Below are positions 22,597 through 34,640 of a DNA stretch of 64,000 nt, one piece after another (position 1 is the stretch's first letter; the number at the start of each line of letters is the position of its first letter). The DNA comes from Deroplatys truncata. Lineage: Eukaryota; Arthropoda; Insecta; Mantodea; Mantidae. The stretch is taken from assembly GCA_030765065.1 (NCBI GenBank), contig CM060990.1, forward strand, positions 285,351,341 to 285,415,340, given 5' to 3'. Below the pieces are notes generated by a model. That model worked only from the letters and a program-made list of their open reading frames with translations, did not search any database and was not told the origin of the DNA. A program made the position numbers and the translations under genes.

Positions 22597-25500
22597 ATGG
22601 CTTTCCTGACCTGGAATATACGTGGTATACGATCGCATAGGGCGGAATTGCGATTTTTATTGCGTTCCCATTCACCTATGGTCGTGTAATTGCAGGAGAC
22701 TAAGCTTCGCCCTCACGATCCTTTTGATCTCCGAGGGTATACTCCGGTTGGCTACGATCTCGAACCGGAGGAGGGTACTCCTGCTCATGGAGGTGTCATG
22801 ATATTGGTGCGTAACGACGTTCATTTTCAAACTCTCACACTTACATCCGACTTGCAAGCTGTTGCCGTTCGCCTTCACTTACCCGGCTTTTTGTTTTCTG
22901 TTTGCTCTGTGTATTCACCTCCATCGTGTCCCCTCGCTCCGGCGGACGTTCGATATCTCTTGTCCGCTCTCCCAACACCTTTTCTTCTGTTGGGGGATTT
23001 TAATGCGCATCACCCCTGTGGGGTTCGCCAAGGGCTTGTGCGAGGGGAACTCTTCTTTTCGACATTTTTATCAGTTTAACCTCTCTATCCTCAATACAGG
23101 TGAACCTACCTATATTTCTGATTCTTCTGGTACATTCTCTCACTTGGACCTTGCCGTTTGCTCCATCCAGCTTGTTAGTCGTCTGCAGTGGAACGTCGTC
23201 GCTGACACCTACTCCAGCAACCATTACCCCTGCATCGTTTCTCTTTTGTGTCACCATGTCCAGCGTATCAGAGTAGCTACCTGGATTTTCAGTAAGGCCG
23301 ACTGGAGATTGTATTCCAGCCTCGTGTCTTTTGCGGACCAGCCCTTCACTGACGTTAACCAAATGGTGCAGCACCTAGCGTCTACGATTCTATCTGCCGC
23401 CGAACGCTCAATTCCCCGTTCATCCTCTCACCCTCGACGGATTCCTGTTCCTTGGTGGAACGAGGAGTGTCGGGTTGCTGTTCGTGCCCGTAGGACTGCA
23501 CTTAGGGTGTTTCGGCGACACCCTAAACTTGATAATTTGGTTACTTTTAAACAATCGCGCGCCAGGGCTTGTCGCATTATTCAGGATAGCAAGAAGGAAT
23601 CTTAGACTCGTTTTGTGGAGTCTTTTAATCGCTTCACACCTTCCTCTGTTTGGTATAAACTTCGTCGCTTCTCCGGTAAAGTGTCGCATTGTACTGTGTC
23701 TGGCCTTCAGGTTTCCAATGCCACCATAGTGGATCCGGCTGCCATTGCTAACACCCTGGGTGCTGCCTTTGAGGCGGTTTCCAGTTCAGACCATTATTCC
23801 GCCGGCTTTCGCTCTATTAAAGACTGGCTGGATTCCGCAACATATAATTTTCGGTCTCCTAATACTGAATGTTATAACGAACATTTCACAATGAGGAAGC
23901 AGGAGCACGCTCTTCATTGCTCTAGGCACTCCGCTCCTGGGCCGGAAGGCATTCATGTCCTGATGTTAAAAGAAGCTTTCAGCCGACGGTAAACTCTCTC
24001 TTACAGGTCTATAACCGTATTTGGCAAGACGGCCTTTTTCCTTCCGTTTGGCGCGAAGCCACCATTGTCCCTATACTTAAGCCTTGGAAGCATCGCCAAC
24101 TACCTTCCAGCTACCGCCTATCTCCCTTATCAGTTACATTTGCAAGGTGATGGAGGGCATGATCAACGGGCGGTTGACATGGTGGCTTGAGTCTCAGAAA
24201 CTTCTGGCGAACGCTCAGTGCGAATTTCGTCGCCATCGCTCTTCCGTCGACCATCTGGTGTCTCTGTCGACGCATATTATGAACGGATTTCTGAGAAAAT
24301 GTCAAACAGTGGCTGTATTTTTTGACCTGGAGAAAGCTTATGACACTTGTTGGAGGGGCGGCATTTTACGTACACTCCATGCATGGAATTCCCGCGGTAG
24401 TCTTCCCATATTTCTTAGGGAGTTTATGACGGATCGCGTCTTTCGTGTACGTGTGGGCTCTTTTTTATCCAGTAGTTTTATTCAAGAGAACGGTGTACCT
24501 CAGGGCTCTGTACTCAGTGTCACACTTTTTACGATTGCTATCAACCCCATTGTTGATTGTATTCCACCTGGCATTTCATCGTCCCTTTTTGTTGACGATT
24601 TTGCGATCAAGTGCAGTTCACGGCGGACCTGTCTGCTCGAACGCCGTCTCCAGAGCTGTATCGACCGTCTCTACGCCTGGAGTAACGACAACGGCTTTAA
24701 TTTCTCCGCCGAGAAATCAGTCTGCATCAACTTCTGGCGCCGGAAGTATTTCCCTCCGCCCTCTTTCCATCTTGGGCCGGAGATACTTCCGTTTGCAGAC
24801 GAGGTGAAATTTTTGGGGTTGATCTTTGATAGGAAGTTGTGCTGGACCTCGCACATTTCCTTTTTAAAAGCCGTGTGACCCTTCACGTAATATTTTACGT
24901 GTTTTAAGTGGCACATCCTGGAGCGCTGATCGGACCGTCCTTCTTCGCTTTTATCGCTCCTTGGTCCGATCCAAGCTTGATTACGGGTGCATTGTTTATT
25001 CGTCGGTACGTCAATCTGTGTTACGTCGATTCAATGCCATTCACCATCGTGGCAGAAGAGTCGCTACAGGGGCCTTTCCAACCAGCCCTTTTCCCAGTCT
25101 ATATGCTGAAGCTGCAGAGCCTCCGCTGTCCTTCCGGCGTGAGACGATTTTGTGCAGCTATGCCTGTCGACTCTCAACTTTGCCTGACCACCCGTCCTTC
25201 AAGTTATTTTTCGAGGAGTCGCTTGATCGCCACTATTTAATTAGCTCCTCTGCATTGCTCCCTCCAGGGGTTCGATTTCGACAGCTCCTTCGGCATTTGG
25301 ACGTTCCGCCAGCGCCGGCCCTTCCTCGGGGGGAAACGCGTTTTCCTTCTTGGTCGCACGCTGAGGCCTACTGTCACCTTGGGTTAACGTTGATGTCGAA
25401 GAATGAGACCCCTGCTTCAGTCCTTAGATCCGCATTTTTAGAACTACAGGCGCAATTCGGGGACTGTCATTTTATTTATACTGATGGGCCTAAGACTGAT

Positions 25501-26300
25501 GTTGGAGTAGGATGTGCCTTTGTTTTTGGTGCACATAGTTTTACTTTTCGTTTACCCGGGCAATGTTCGATTTATACCGCCGAACTTTTTAGTATCTATC
25601 AATGTGTTTTATACATTCAGCTCCTCAACATATACATTCCTATACATTCAACGTCTTACGGCGTTGTGTTGCTTGTACGGACTCTCTGAGTGCCCTTCAG
25701 AGTATTAACGCGCTGTACACTTACCACCCCTCGTACAGTGCACTCATGACCTGCTCCACCCGCTTGGTGCTTCTGGCATCAGCGTGTCCTTCGTGTGGAT
25801 CCCAGGTCATGTTGGCATCTCAGGGAACGAGTCTGCCGACGCCGCTGCCAAATCGGCGATTTTATCCCCCAGATTGTTTACCTCTGTTGTTTCCTCGTCT
25901 GATTTGAGTGTTATTTTACGTCACCGCATCCTCTCGCTTTGGCGCGATGAGTGGACGGCCCTCCGGGGGAACAAGTTGCGGGAGGTTAAACCTCTCCCGC
26001 TAAACTGAAGCACCTCTTCTCGTTCTTCTCGTCGGGAAGAGGTGATTTTAGCTCGTCTACGAATCGGATATTGACTTTTTAGTCATAGATACCTGCTTAG
26101 TGGTGACCCCGCACCTCTGTGTGGTCAGTGTGATATGCCATTAACGGTGCGTCACATTTTAACAGTGTCAAGTTTTAGCTCCATTGCGCGTTCACGTGGG
26201 TCTGCCTGTTGGCATAGCCAACGTTTTGGCAGATGACGCGCATGCTGTAGAATGTCTTATACGTTTTATCACTGACATTGGTTTTAGCCGTCGCATTTGA
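22597..26300 (+). pseudogene. LINE copy A ORF2: endonuclease, RT, RNase H
   Basis: The ATG at 22597 opens MAFLTWNIRGIRSHRAE. Endonuclease motifs are LQETKL (22690), LLGDFNAHHP (about 22990) and SNHYP (about 23216). RT begins after PVPWWNEEC (about 23448) and contains FFDLEKAYDTCWRGGIL (about 24319), NGVPQGSVLS (about 24490) and an intact FVDD box at 24588-24599, then FLGLIFDRKLCW. RNase H has FIYTDG (25471), CTDSLSAL (25674) and WIPGHVGISGNESADAAAK (about 25796). A C-terminal knuckle-like segment follows (about 26100-26160). Defects: TAA at 22687, TAG near 23602, and frameshifts near 23050, 23990, 24110, 24880, 25600 and 25900. Confidence 0.92.
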
Positions 26301-26613
26301 TGCGCTGAGCGCCTTTTAGCTGTTTTATTTTAAATTATCTTTTAATGGGGGTACTCCTCCCCAGTGGACATCTGGCGCTCGTGTCCCTCGCATTCTACAG
26401 TTCTTGACACGTTGTTTTATTCTCTTGTTGACCATGATTTTAGTGTGTAGATCTTAGTATTTGGTCTGTTGTGTTTTTTAGTGTTTTTGACCAAGCGGTT
26501 TATGTGTGGTTTTTTAATTTTTTGACTTTTACATTTTATATTTTACACATAGTAAGGGTGCTAATAACTTTAGCAGTTGAGCGCCCTTAAGCCCCATCTC
26601 ATCATCATCATCG
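26301..26613 (+). other. LINE copy A 3' UTR and trinucleotide tail
   Basis: About 310 bases after the ORF2 stop, T-rich, ending in CATCTCATCATCATCATCG and not in poly-A. Simple trinucleotide tails are known in I-group elements. The tail abuts the right target-site duplication. Copy B lacks this segment altogether. Confidence 0.8.
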
Positions 26614-26626
26614 TTAAGGTTCTGCA
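26614..26626 (+). repeat. Target-site duplication, right of LINE copy A
   Basis: TTAAGGTTCTGCA, the partner of the direct repeat at 20639-20651. Copy C coding sequence resumes immediately after it on the minus strand. Confidence 0.85.
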
Positions 26627-27530
26627 GAAAAGCTTTCCGGGACAAACCGCTTCCGCGCTAGCAGTATTCCACCATGGCACGGGTGGACGTCGGTTATTTC
26701 TAGAGGACTGTGGAATAGAAGAGCTGGCAGCTAAGAGAATAGCATCAGTAAAATTACTAGCCCTGTTGTTTAATTTTGAAAACGTTCGCCAGACAGACAA
26801 ATAGATTGATAAAAAGTTTTCCAATCAGCTTCGAAAAGTACCACTTTGGCTGAGGGAGTGGAGGCAGATGCGATGCTAAAAACATGAACAACTACTGGGA
26901 AATGTCCGTTTCTATGAGATTTACTTAGAACGCACCAAGCAAAGAAAGGCGAAATAGACGGGTTACAAAATGCTAAATCAATAACTGAGAAATAACCAAA
27001 TTTGCGTGGAGTGTTTTGTATTCAGTAAAACCAAGTTATCCATCTCTGTTAACCGTTCAATTAACGTACGTCTAAGACAGACGCGATGAGTAACCCAAAC
27101 ACAATTGTGAGCATTAAAATCTCCATCTATCATAAAAAGAGTAGGGAGACCAAAACAGAGAGTACAGAGGTCGGATTCAAAAATGTGTTCACCAGGCGGT
27201 GTATATGCATTACGTATAGAGAGGGTGAAATTAAAAAATTATACTTCAACACTAAAAGATTAAACGTTGGTAGAGATAGTAGCTTCCTGGAAAAGATAAC
27301 GTTCAACAAAGAGTGAAACATCACCATGGGCATGTATCCCATCACCAAGGTCACTGCGATAGGTAATGAATTCAGTAGAGACAGTAGTTGCTGTTCCGAG
27401 AGGCGCGTTTCTTGAAGACAGAGAAGATGGTGAGCGTATCTGAATAAAAGTAGCTGCAACTCTTCCATACGCGGTAGCCATTTAGATTCCAAGAGAGGAA
27501 AACCACAATGACAAGTTTGCGTTTGAGTTT
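26627..27530 (-). pseudogene. LINE copy C endonuclease remnant
   Basis: The AP-type endonuclease makes the first nick in target DNA. On the minus strand: FLSWNLNGYR near 27505-27470 (start of the domain), HLLCLQETRL near 27445-27412, HGDVSLFVE near 27330-27300, and GDFNAHNCVW near 27123-27095, whose metal-site residues are intact. AFCNPSISPFF near 26975-26940 follows. The linker toward RT, including PVPWWN near 26685-26668, comes just before the copy A insertion. Frames change many times. Confidence 0.85.
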
Positions 27531-27599
27531 GCGCCGGTGATGGTCCACTTTTTTAAAACTGGAGCCCCCATTCCATTGATGAAGAATCAGTATCGCTCT

Positions 27600-28960
27600 C
27601 AGAAGAAATCCAATGGTCAAATTTTGTGATCCTGCCACTGGAGGCAAGGGAGAGCAATGCCTTACGCCTACCGTGTCCCTGGCTCTTCGCGGTGCTTGCA
27701 GGCAGCAGATTTGGAGGCAGAGTAGAACTTTGAGCTGCGGTGGTTTAGTGGATAATAGCTTCCATAGCCGGTATATACTTAGTGGGTATTATAATCCTGA
27801 GTATCGGAGATGAAGTATCCAAGTAGGACAAGATCAGGTGTTCACTGGTTTGGCAGTACAAGGAACGGGTTTGCAGTCTAGGTTTCTGGATTAAAGTAGG
27901 CACACTAACTGTACATGTAGCGGCGAATTGGGTAGCTTGGATAACTTGCATTACTCTGGTTAATCGCAGCAGGATGGCAAAGCTTATACTGTTTGCGTGC
28001 CTCTGAAAAATATAACTTTTCAGTTACCCAAAGAAACTGAAACTTCTTTTCAGTTTGCTAGTTGGGACAATCTTTGAAATTGGAGGCATGGGCACTATCG
28101 CAGTTAACACAGTGGAGTGAGGCAATACAACCAATGGTTTCATGAGACTTCTTACCACAAATATTACAAACAGGGTGCTCAAATCTACAATGCTGGAATT
28201 GTGACCAAACTTCCAACGTTTGCATTACGCATGGGATTGGGCATATACGGGCGTACATGGAGGCTGAAAAATCCAATGGAAATGCGCTTAGGTAGAGATG
28301 GTTTATTGAAAATCAATGAGAGCGAAAGTGGGAACTAACTGCCCTTCCACCTTGCGTTTTACGCGATAAATATCCGTCACAACCTCACTTCAAAAAAGAA
28401 TTTCGGATCCTCATTTGACTAGCTTACAAAAGCTCATGCGTGACCACAATTTTACACAAATTAAGGATGCATGCGTAGTAACTGTGACAGAAACACTGGC
28501 TACTAACTTCAGTGCCATCAGCAAGTTGATCTGCTCATCAGTCTTCGCTTGAGGAAAAGAGTACCGTTACCTTATCGGTTTACTGTGTTTGGGCTTTGGC
28601 TCTTACCCTGGTAGACCTTAGCTTAACATGTTCGAAGTGAGGCGGTACATAAGATAGACACCGTTCTAATGGAAAACCCCAAAGACTTGATCCTTGGATT
28701 CCGGAGAGCAGCTGGGTTGCCATCTCCAGCTCGTTGGAATTTGTTTGAAGTGGACCATCCTAACAGTGCGGCCTAAACTGCGTGCATTTACATTGTGCAT
28801 GGACTTGCCTTCTTCGGAACATCTCATAATAAGAAACCATAATTTTATTCGTTTGCCAAAAACTTTTGCTAGATCAAATGGCGTATTCGAACAGCTCTTC
28901 TTATTACAAGCGAGGCGTGGGGAAGAAACCGAAGTCGTCGCCATGTAGTCAATAAGAACT
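27600..28960 (-). pseudogene. LINE copy C gag remnant with zinc knuckles
   Basis: The N-terminal part near 28870-28800 reads IMRCSEEGKSMHNVN, matching copy A ITRTEEGQSFEKVN. Zinc-knuckle residues are at 28200-28060: CRFEHPVCNICGKKSHETIGC and LHCVNCDSAHASNFKDCP, the same CX2C-H-C spacing as the second and third knuckles of copies A and B. The basic C-terminal region toward 27600 is decayed. Several frames contribute. Confidence 0.78.
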
Positions 28961-29050
28961 GAGGAGCCGCGCATCTTTTCCTGTGCATCCTTTTCATAAA
29001 ATCCATTAGTTTCACGCAATTTACAACTAAAGCTTCAGTGCTGTGTAATG

Positions 29051-29820
29051 CTCATGTTAGAATACATCGGACAACGCCGCACAGTCCATTCCCCTGTGTC
29101 ATGCATCCTGATTTTCCTTATGAAACTCGGCCGGCTGATTAGTGAGTTGCAATGAGGTCACGATAACCGACGAAAGTTTGCGCAAATAAGTCAACTAAGA
29201 AAGACTTCATTAATCGGACCAGTTAGAAGCTATTTTAATCCTCAACTGAGATACGCAATTCAAATCCGATGAAACTATGTTCGCTATCAAAAGAAAAAAG
29301 CCTGGAAGTGGGTATTAATAAGGAGACAAAAAATTAAGGGTTTTCCACCAAGCTGTTTTAGAGACATTTAACAGTCTATAAATCTCTTGTTAACAGATAT
29401 TATTTATCTCTACTTATGGTTCAGGACCTTAATGATAAGACTTTTGAACTGCGCCGAATATTTTATCCGTGGTTGCTACATCAGTAAGCCAGGTACTGAT
29501 GTGACCTATCAGGTAGGTTTTATAAAACACGTTATTTTCGGTATACACAACAAAATATATCGCCATAGGACACTGTGAATGTTAAAAGACAAGGGTATTT
29601 TCAAGAACGATTTCACAAAAATGTCATTTTAAGTGTATCCTTATTTTTTCAATGTTAAGCTTTATGATCATTGCATTCGAGGGGAGACTGAAAATTAATG
29701 CCTCTGATTTCTTAATCGATTTTCAAATCCTTATTGTACTAAGAGCTGCACGTGTCATATATATATTATACTGCCTCCGTTGTTAACAGTAATTGGTGTG
29801 CCGAGAACTGAATAACACGC
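29051..29820. other. AT-rich DNA without recognised feature
   Basis: No coding similarity, tandem repeat or clear inverted repeat was seen between the 5' end of LINE copy C and the mariner relic. Confidence 0.5.
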
Positions 29821-29859
29821 CTACACGGACATAAGAAGTAGCGAGGCGTCGTTAATTTT

Positions 29860-30870
29860 CTGACAGCTGAGACATGCGAGCCCATCAAAATTCTCGCCGA
29901 AAGAAAGATGTTTACGGCGACGTTACTGTTGACGTCAGTAAGGTGAGAAGGTGGGCCAGGAATTCCAAAGAAGCAAATCTGGCAATCTCTAGTGTGGTTG
30001 ATCAAGCCTGAATTGGACGACCCCTCACCGCATCAGATGAGAATCGAAATCGTGCCGACGAAATGATTCGCGGTTACCATATAATCAAATAGCCACAGAA
30101 CCGAACATTTCCCAAGGAGTGCAGTTTATCACAACCGAGGTGCTAGGGTACCATAAGGTGTGTACCGCGGAGGCTGACGCAAGAGGAATCAAGTTTGCCA
30201 GGATCAGTTACACCTGTAAGAGCGTGAGGGTGAGAACGACGCTTTTCCCCGGCGCATTCTCACGAGGGATGAATCATGGGCGCATCATTTTGGCAAATGA
30301 CAATTGGAGTACCACTATAGCGCAACGCCACGTCCCCAAAAGTTAAAAATGGTTGCATCTGCGGGGATAGTCATGGTAACTTTCTTTTCTTTATAAGATT
30401 ATGAAGATGTCGTGTTCCTTGACTTATTGGAACAGGAAATAACCATAGACTCGCAACGCTATGTAGCAATATTCAAGAAACTCCGAGCACGGATGCTCCA
30501 CACCCGGAAGGATTCCTAAACTATTCTCTAGCATGACAATGCCCGCCCGCCGCCACACACGAGTCGCGAAACACAAGAGGGGTTACAACGCCTGCATTTC
30601 AGGGAGGTTCTACCACACCCACCGTACAGTCCAGACCTCGCAACTTTCACCTCTTGTCGGTGATAAAAGAACATCTTAAGCGAAATCACTTTCGTTCTGA
30701 CGACGGAGTGAAAGCTGTCATTAGAGCCTGGTGTCGACAACAACTAGCGGAATTCTCCGACGGATTTGCTTGAATAGTGCGTTGGTGTAAGTGGGCTGAA
30801 CAGGATGGGGACTAAGTAGAAAAGTGAACAGTGCGCTACATAGAGGAACATGCAGCTTTCAGATGTAACA
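29860..30870 (+). pseudogene. Dead mariner-family transposase
   Basis: The N-terminal helix-turn-helix region reads KKDVYGDVTVDVSKVRRWAR (about 29905-29965), typical of the mariner group that often has YGDxxVDxSTVRRW, and then GRPLTAS. GYHKVCTAE (about 30147) matches GYRKVCARW. The catalytic part is in other frames: HDNARP at about 30535, PPYSPDLA near 30617, and the C-terminal segment VIKEHLKRNHFRSDDGVKAV near 30661-30720, then LAEFSDGFA. The middle, including the first aspartate, is not recognisable. Frameshifts and stops are numerous. No TIRs were located. Confidence 0.82.
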
Positions 30871-31089
30871 AACATTTTGCAAATGTGTTAGCAAATTAAG
30901 TGTTGTGGCAATGGAGGTATTACTTTTCGTTCTCTCCACGTAATATCTTGTCATTTGTTTTGTATCACTATACACATTTATTCATCATTGTAAGTGAAAA
31001 AATTGCAACCTTCGTTCTCCTAAGGCTTTAGCTACTCGACAAACCGACCAAATGGTCGAAAAATATCCTTGACAATGGCAATGTTTACT

Positions 31090-31403
31090 ACGTAATTTCA
31101 CAGAGCATTTGTTTTATGGTCCGGATCGCATGTATGCGTACGTGCCCTATCTGTTACACCCGTGGGTTTTCCATTATAAAACTCCCGCGTCACACACTCA
31201 TGAGTAATATAAAATGCACTATGGTTAGTACTAACCTTGTTATAAGTGGTGTTGAAAGTGGTATCCATCTGCATTAGGCATCCCTGGCATTCCTCGCCGT
31301 CACGAGGTTGTAATTCATCAACAACAGTCACTCTGTAGGTTTTCGGCTTTAAATAAACAGCAGTTTCAGTAAGCAGCTGTATGGACAGACATTTTTGAGA
31401 CAC
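31090..31403 (-). pseudogene. Tc1/mariner-like transposase fragment (tentative)
   Basis: About 100 open codons. Residues 10-40 (LLTETAVYLKPKTYRVTVVDELQPRDGEE) resemble the segment between the helix-turn-helix and the first catalytic aspartate in a Tc1/mariner-like group of insects (LxLxPYRVTVVxELxPxD). The following catalytic segment with DEA is not seen, so only a short internal fragment is left. It is opposite in strand to the mariner relic 250 bases away and reads as another family. Confidence 0.5.
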
Positions 31404-31419
31404 TCACTTGCTGTGCAAC

Positions 31420-33470
31420 ACGTCTTAGAGACTCTTTGGAGAGCGTTAGAATTATGCACCAATTTCGTTAATTTATTCCTAGATTTGAATATATATTTTT
31501 TGCTTCTTAGGTTTAGCGTTTAGCGATCCGTTGTTCTAAAGTTATTAACCAGACATCTGACAGTAGCTCCATTTGGAACTGAAAAATCAGCAAATGTTTT
31601 CTGGAATTGTCTACACACTGTCTACATGATTTGGTTTTTATTTATGAATCGTACACAAAAATTCCTTTTCAATCTTGAATTTTTCGTTAGGCACTTCAGT
31701 GGACTAATAGAAACTCAAGAACCGCAGCAATAATAAGAATACCCTAAAGTAATTCACACACAATACAGATGTTTGTAAAAGCTTTCACTTTTGAGCTGCA
31801 CAATGAACAAGCTCTAATCTTTACAGCGGGAGCAGAAGGCTGACATTTACAGCCGATAAATTGTAACCTTGAACCGTCTATTCACCACTAGTTATCGGAA
31901 CATACCGAGATCACTGCAGCCATGCAAATCACACATATACGCGATCGTGGCCGCGCTACAAAATGTCCTATGGGTACTTGGAAGTGCGATAGTAATAAAC
32001 ATTGCTAATGTCTCTTCTAATGTTACCCATATGGCTTGTAACCTTTGGAGGTTACCTCATTCCACCAAGCGATGACTGGATACATTTATGAAGTGGAGAC
32101 ACCCTGCGGGCGGAATCCTTTGCTTCCGACGGTAGGCTGATGATGCAGATAACGGTGGAATGAGAGTACCTACAGCTTTTACCTTGGACTCCGAACCACA
32201 TTGGGTCTTGGGGATACTTCAAATCACATTGCCAACCCTGTGCATACTTTTCGATATGCTTGGTGGTTTATCGAATGTATAATAGACAGGATGGAGATAT
32301 GACGCAGACTGATACGCTTCGTGGATTTTGAGGTAGTACCGCCAGTTTTCACCAGATGTTTATTTCACGATCTCTAGCAAGTGTCCTCTGCGCGTTCTAC
32401 ACCTGCCTTCATTGGTGCAGCCTTGTCAAATATTGCAATGTAAATCGCTTGATTTTCGATAAATGCTTAATAAAGGGCAACTATTGTTACATCGTTTTGT
32501 TTCTTTCGTGAGTTCTCTTAGCAGTTCAAAGGTGGATATTACTACTCCTTCAATCTTGCATACAGGATGAAAAAGGTATAGATGTCTACTCGCAGAAAAG
32601 AACAAAGTCGTGAACACACCAAAGGTTCAACTCCAAGCATTTTTGTAAAATTAAGTCATATACAACGTAGTATCGATGACACTGACAGTCCTTGACACAC
32701 GGTGAGCACGCATCACATCCCCTCTCAATCATAATTTACAAAGTAAACATGTTCACCCTCGGGTAAACGGCGTGTGCCAACCATCTCTCCCGATAGAACA
32801 GGAAGGTTTGTGTGCAAATTCGTTCAAAGAGTAACTGGTGGAAGTATGATCTCGCATTACTTTATGACAGATTTGGCGATACTCTCTAGAATTTAATAAC
32901 GAATAAATTAAGAAATAAGTCTATTATGATGTAAGACATAAGTAAATGTTCAGCTTGCTACTGATGAAAAGTGCTCAAGATAAACAAATAAAACAATGAC
33001 AAAATAAAAGCGTTTTTCGCTGATATCTTACAGTGTTTATAATAGAAAACAAGTTAACTAGGGACTGCAAGCAAGGTTCCACGCTGTAAGACAAATTAAA
33101 TGTTCAAGTATGATGCTAATGAAAACTTCACCTGGCAACTGAAATAAAACATTACATAAGTTCTTAGATCATTCTTAAAAATGCACTTGCCTTTAGACCT
33201 GCATATTTTCATCCGCCCACGCATTGTCGTGAAAACCGAAGATACCGCATTTTACTAAACACACATCATCTTCCAGTAGTATCTAACGCTAAGTTCTAGG
33301 TCCTGTAGCAGTGTACATCAAGAAATCCCGTCCATAGTTTAGAATCATTGTACACGTTCATGATCTTAAGGTCGCTTTAATATATATCACTAATGCTCGG
33401 AACTTAGGAACCGGTGTGGCCTGCGATGGGGCTACAGCTATAACGTAAACAAAACTAACACATGGTGTAA
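31420..33470. other. AT-rich DNA without recognised gene
   Basis: All frames are short and lack known motifs. No tandem repeat, tRNA-like head or retroelement similarity was recognised. Confidence 0.5.
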
Positions 33471-33476
33471 CAGTAA

Positions 33477-34637
33477 GGGCCCATTCACAATGAAATGTAA
33501 GCGCAGACGTAGCATAAGCGCAAGGCTTTGCATTCATGTTGTTTAATGGAAGCATTCACATAGAGTCGCGCTACGCAACGCAAGAGTTTGCAAACTAAAA
33601 ACTTTATGCTTGCGTTGCGTACATACAGGAAGAATTCTGCATTTCTTTCCCTTTACATTGCCTGCTGTTCGACAGCAGACGATCGCGATGCGAGACTTTG
33701 GCCGTCTAATGTACATGCGTGCACTCTTCCATTTGGCCGTGCCACACAAATTTTGGGTTACTATCTCTCATTTGATGTCTTGGCTCAGGCGCAAAGAGAT
33801 AATGAACATTGCATATATATATATCTTGTGCATCTGTATCATTACATGTATATCTTGCTGCAGTTTCCGGACATTATTCTGTACGCGGGAAGGAGGTATG
33901 AAATTTTAAGAAACCTACGGAATCGGGGTTTTTTAATACGCAGAGTTGATTGTGTAGTATCCTGTGTTCTAAAATTGTGTAGGAGTTCTTGCTTTAATGA
34001 AAACATTGGGCCCTTTTTGGCGACCGCTTAACTTTTGCGGAAATCTTGTCAGAAGATATTGCGAACGTGATGAAAAAGCTATGGCTAACGGAATGTCGCG
34101 AAGCAAGGAAAATGTAGCTAAAATGGATTATTCGAGTTTAACCGCACAGATCCTACGGCTACGCCCTGTCGTCACTCTGTAGTTGCGGCTTAGGGCCCAT
34201 GATGTTACAATGTTGGCAGCAGAATGCCAACGACAGCAACGCTAACATGATGCAAATGCGTGTGTTACATATTGATAGCGAAAGTGCTCATTACCCACAT
34301 ACGGAATAATGGCCCTGTTTCCATAGTACTTTCAATGTTTTGAGCCAACAGTCGTGATGTCACTAACGCTACGGGTGGCTGTTGGACGTATGTTTATTTT
34401 TTTGTGACCTACTTACTTATAAAATATTGAGTGAACTTTTTTATTTGCTATTGTTGGTTATATCATTCAATTTGAAACTTACGGTGCACTCAGAACATTT
34501 CCGCAATTAGTTTAAGGATCTAGAAGCCCGTGCAAACTTCTTGCGTTGCGCCTACGGCTGCATTGTGAATGGTGTTCCCTCACGCCTGTGCTTGTGCTGG
34601 ATTACGTTAGCGCTTACATTTCATTGTGAATGAAGCC
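33477..34637. mobile_element. Harbinger-like non-autonomous DNA transposon (MITE-like)
   Basis: The ends form an inverted repeat: GGGCCCATTCACAATG...AAGCGC from 33477 and, on the other strand, GGCTTCATTCACAATG...AAGCGC from 34637, with 24 of 28 terminal bases equal. The symmetry continues more loosely for about 115 bases, with CATTCACA and GCAACGCAAG blocks in both arms. TAA flanks both ends (33474-33476, 34638-34640), the three-base TWA duplication of PIF/Harbinger elements. Inside there is no transposase-like frame; a 147-codon frame at 33588-34031 has no known motif. The superfamily call rests on the TSD length and sequence. Confidence 0.8.
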
Positions 34638-34640
34638 TAA

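Larger units (their letters stand above)
20652..26613 (+). mobile_element. I-group LINE copy A, nearly full length
   Basis: Complete layout: a GC-rich 5' UTR beginning with CCCCCAGGGGCTCAC, gag, ORF2 (endonuclease, RT, RNase H), a 3' UTR and a short trinucleotide tail (CATCATCATCATC). The length is about 5.96 kb. It lies opposite to and inside copy C, bounded by a 13-base direct repeat. Copy B at 52.4-58.3 kb is the same family. Several stops and frameshifts show that it is no longer active, though it is much better preserved than copy C. Confidence 0.93.
26627..29050 (-). mobile_element. I-group LINE copy C, 5' segment (gag and endonuclease)
   Basis: First half of the LINE interrupted by copy A. 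Gag remnant and endonuclease follow one another on the minus strand, with the same domain order as copies A and B but much greater divergence, so it is a related, older family or subfamily. The 5' UTR was not recognised and the 5' limit near 29.05 kb is approximate. Confidence 0.82.

Noticed and set aside
27735-27800. tRNA-like sequence on the plus strand
   Set aside because: The A box similarity (TGGTTTAGTGG) is isolated, the B box is poor, and the stretch lies in LINE copy C gag.
33588-34031. 147-codon protein gene
   Set aside because: It lies inside the Harbinger-like MITE, overlaps a 99-codon frame in another phase, and has no domain or motif.
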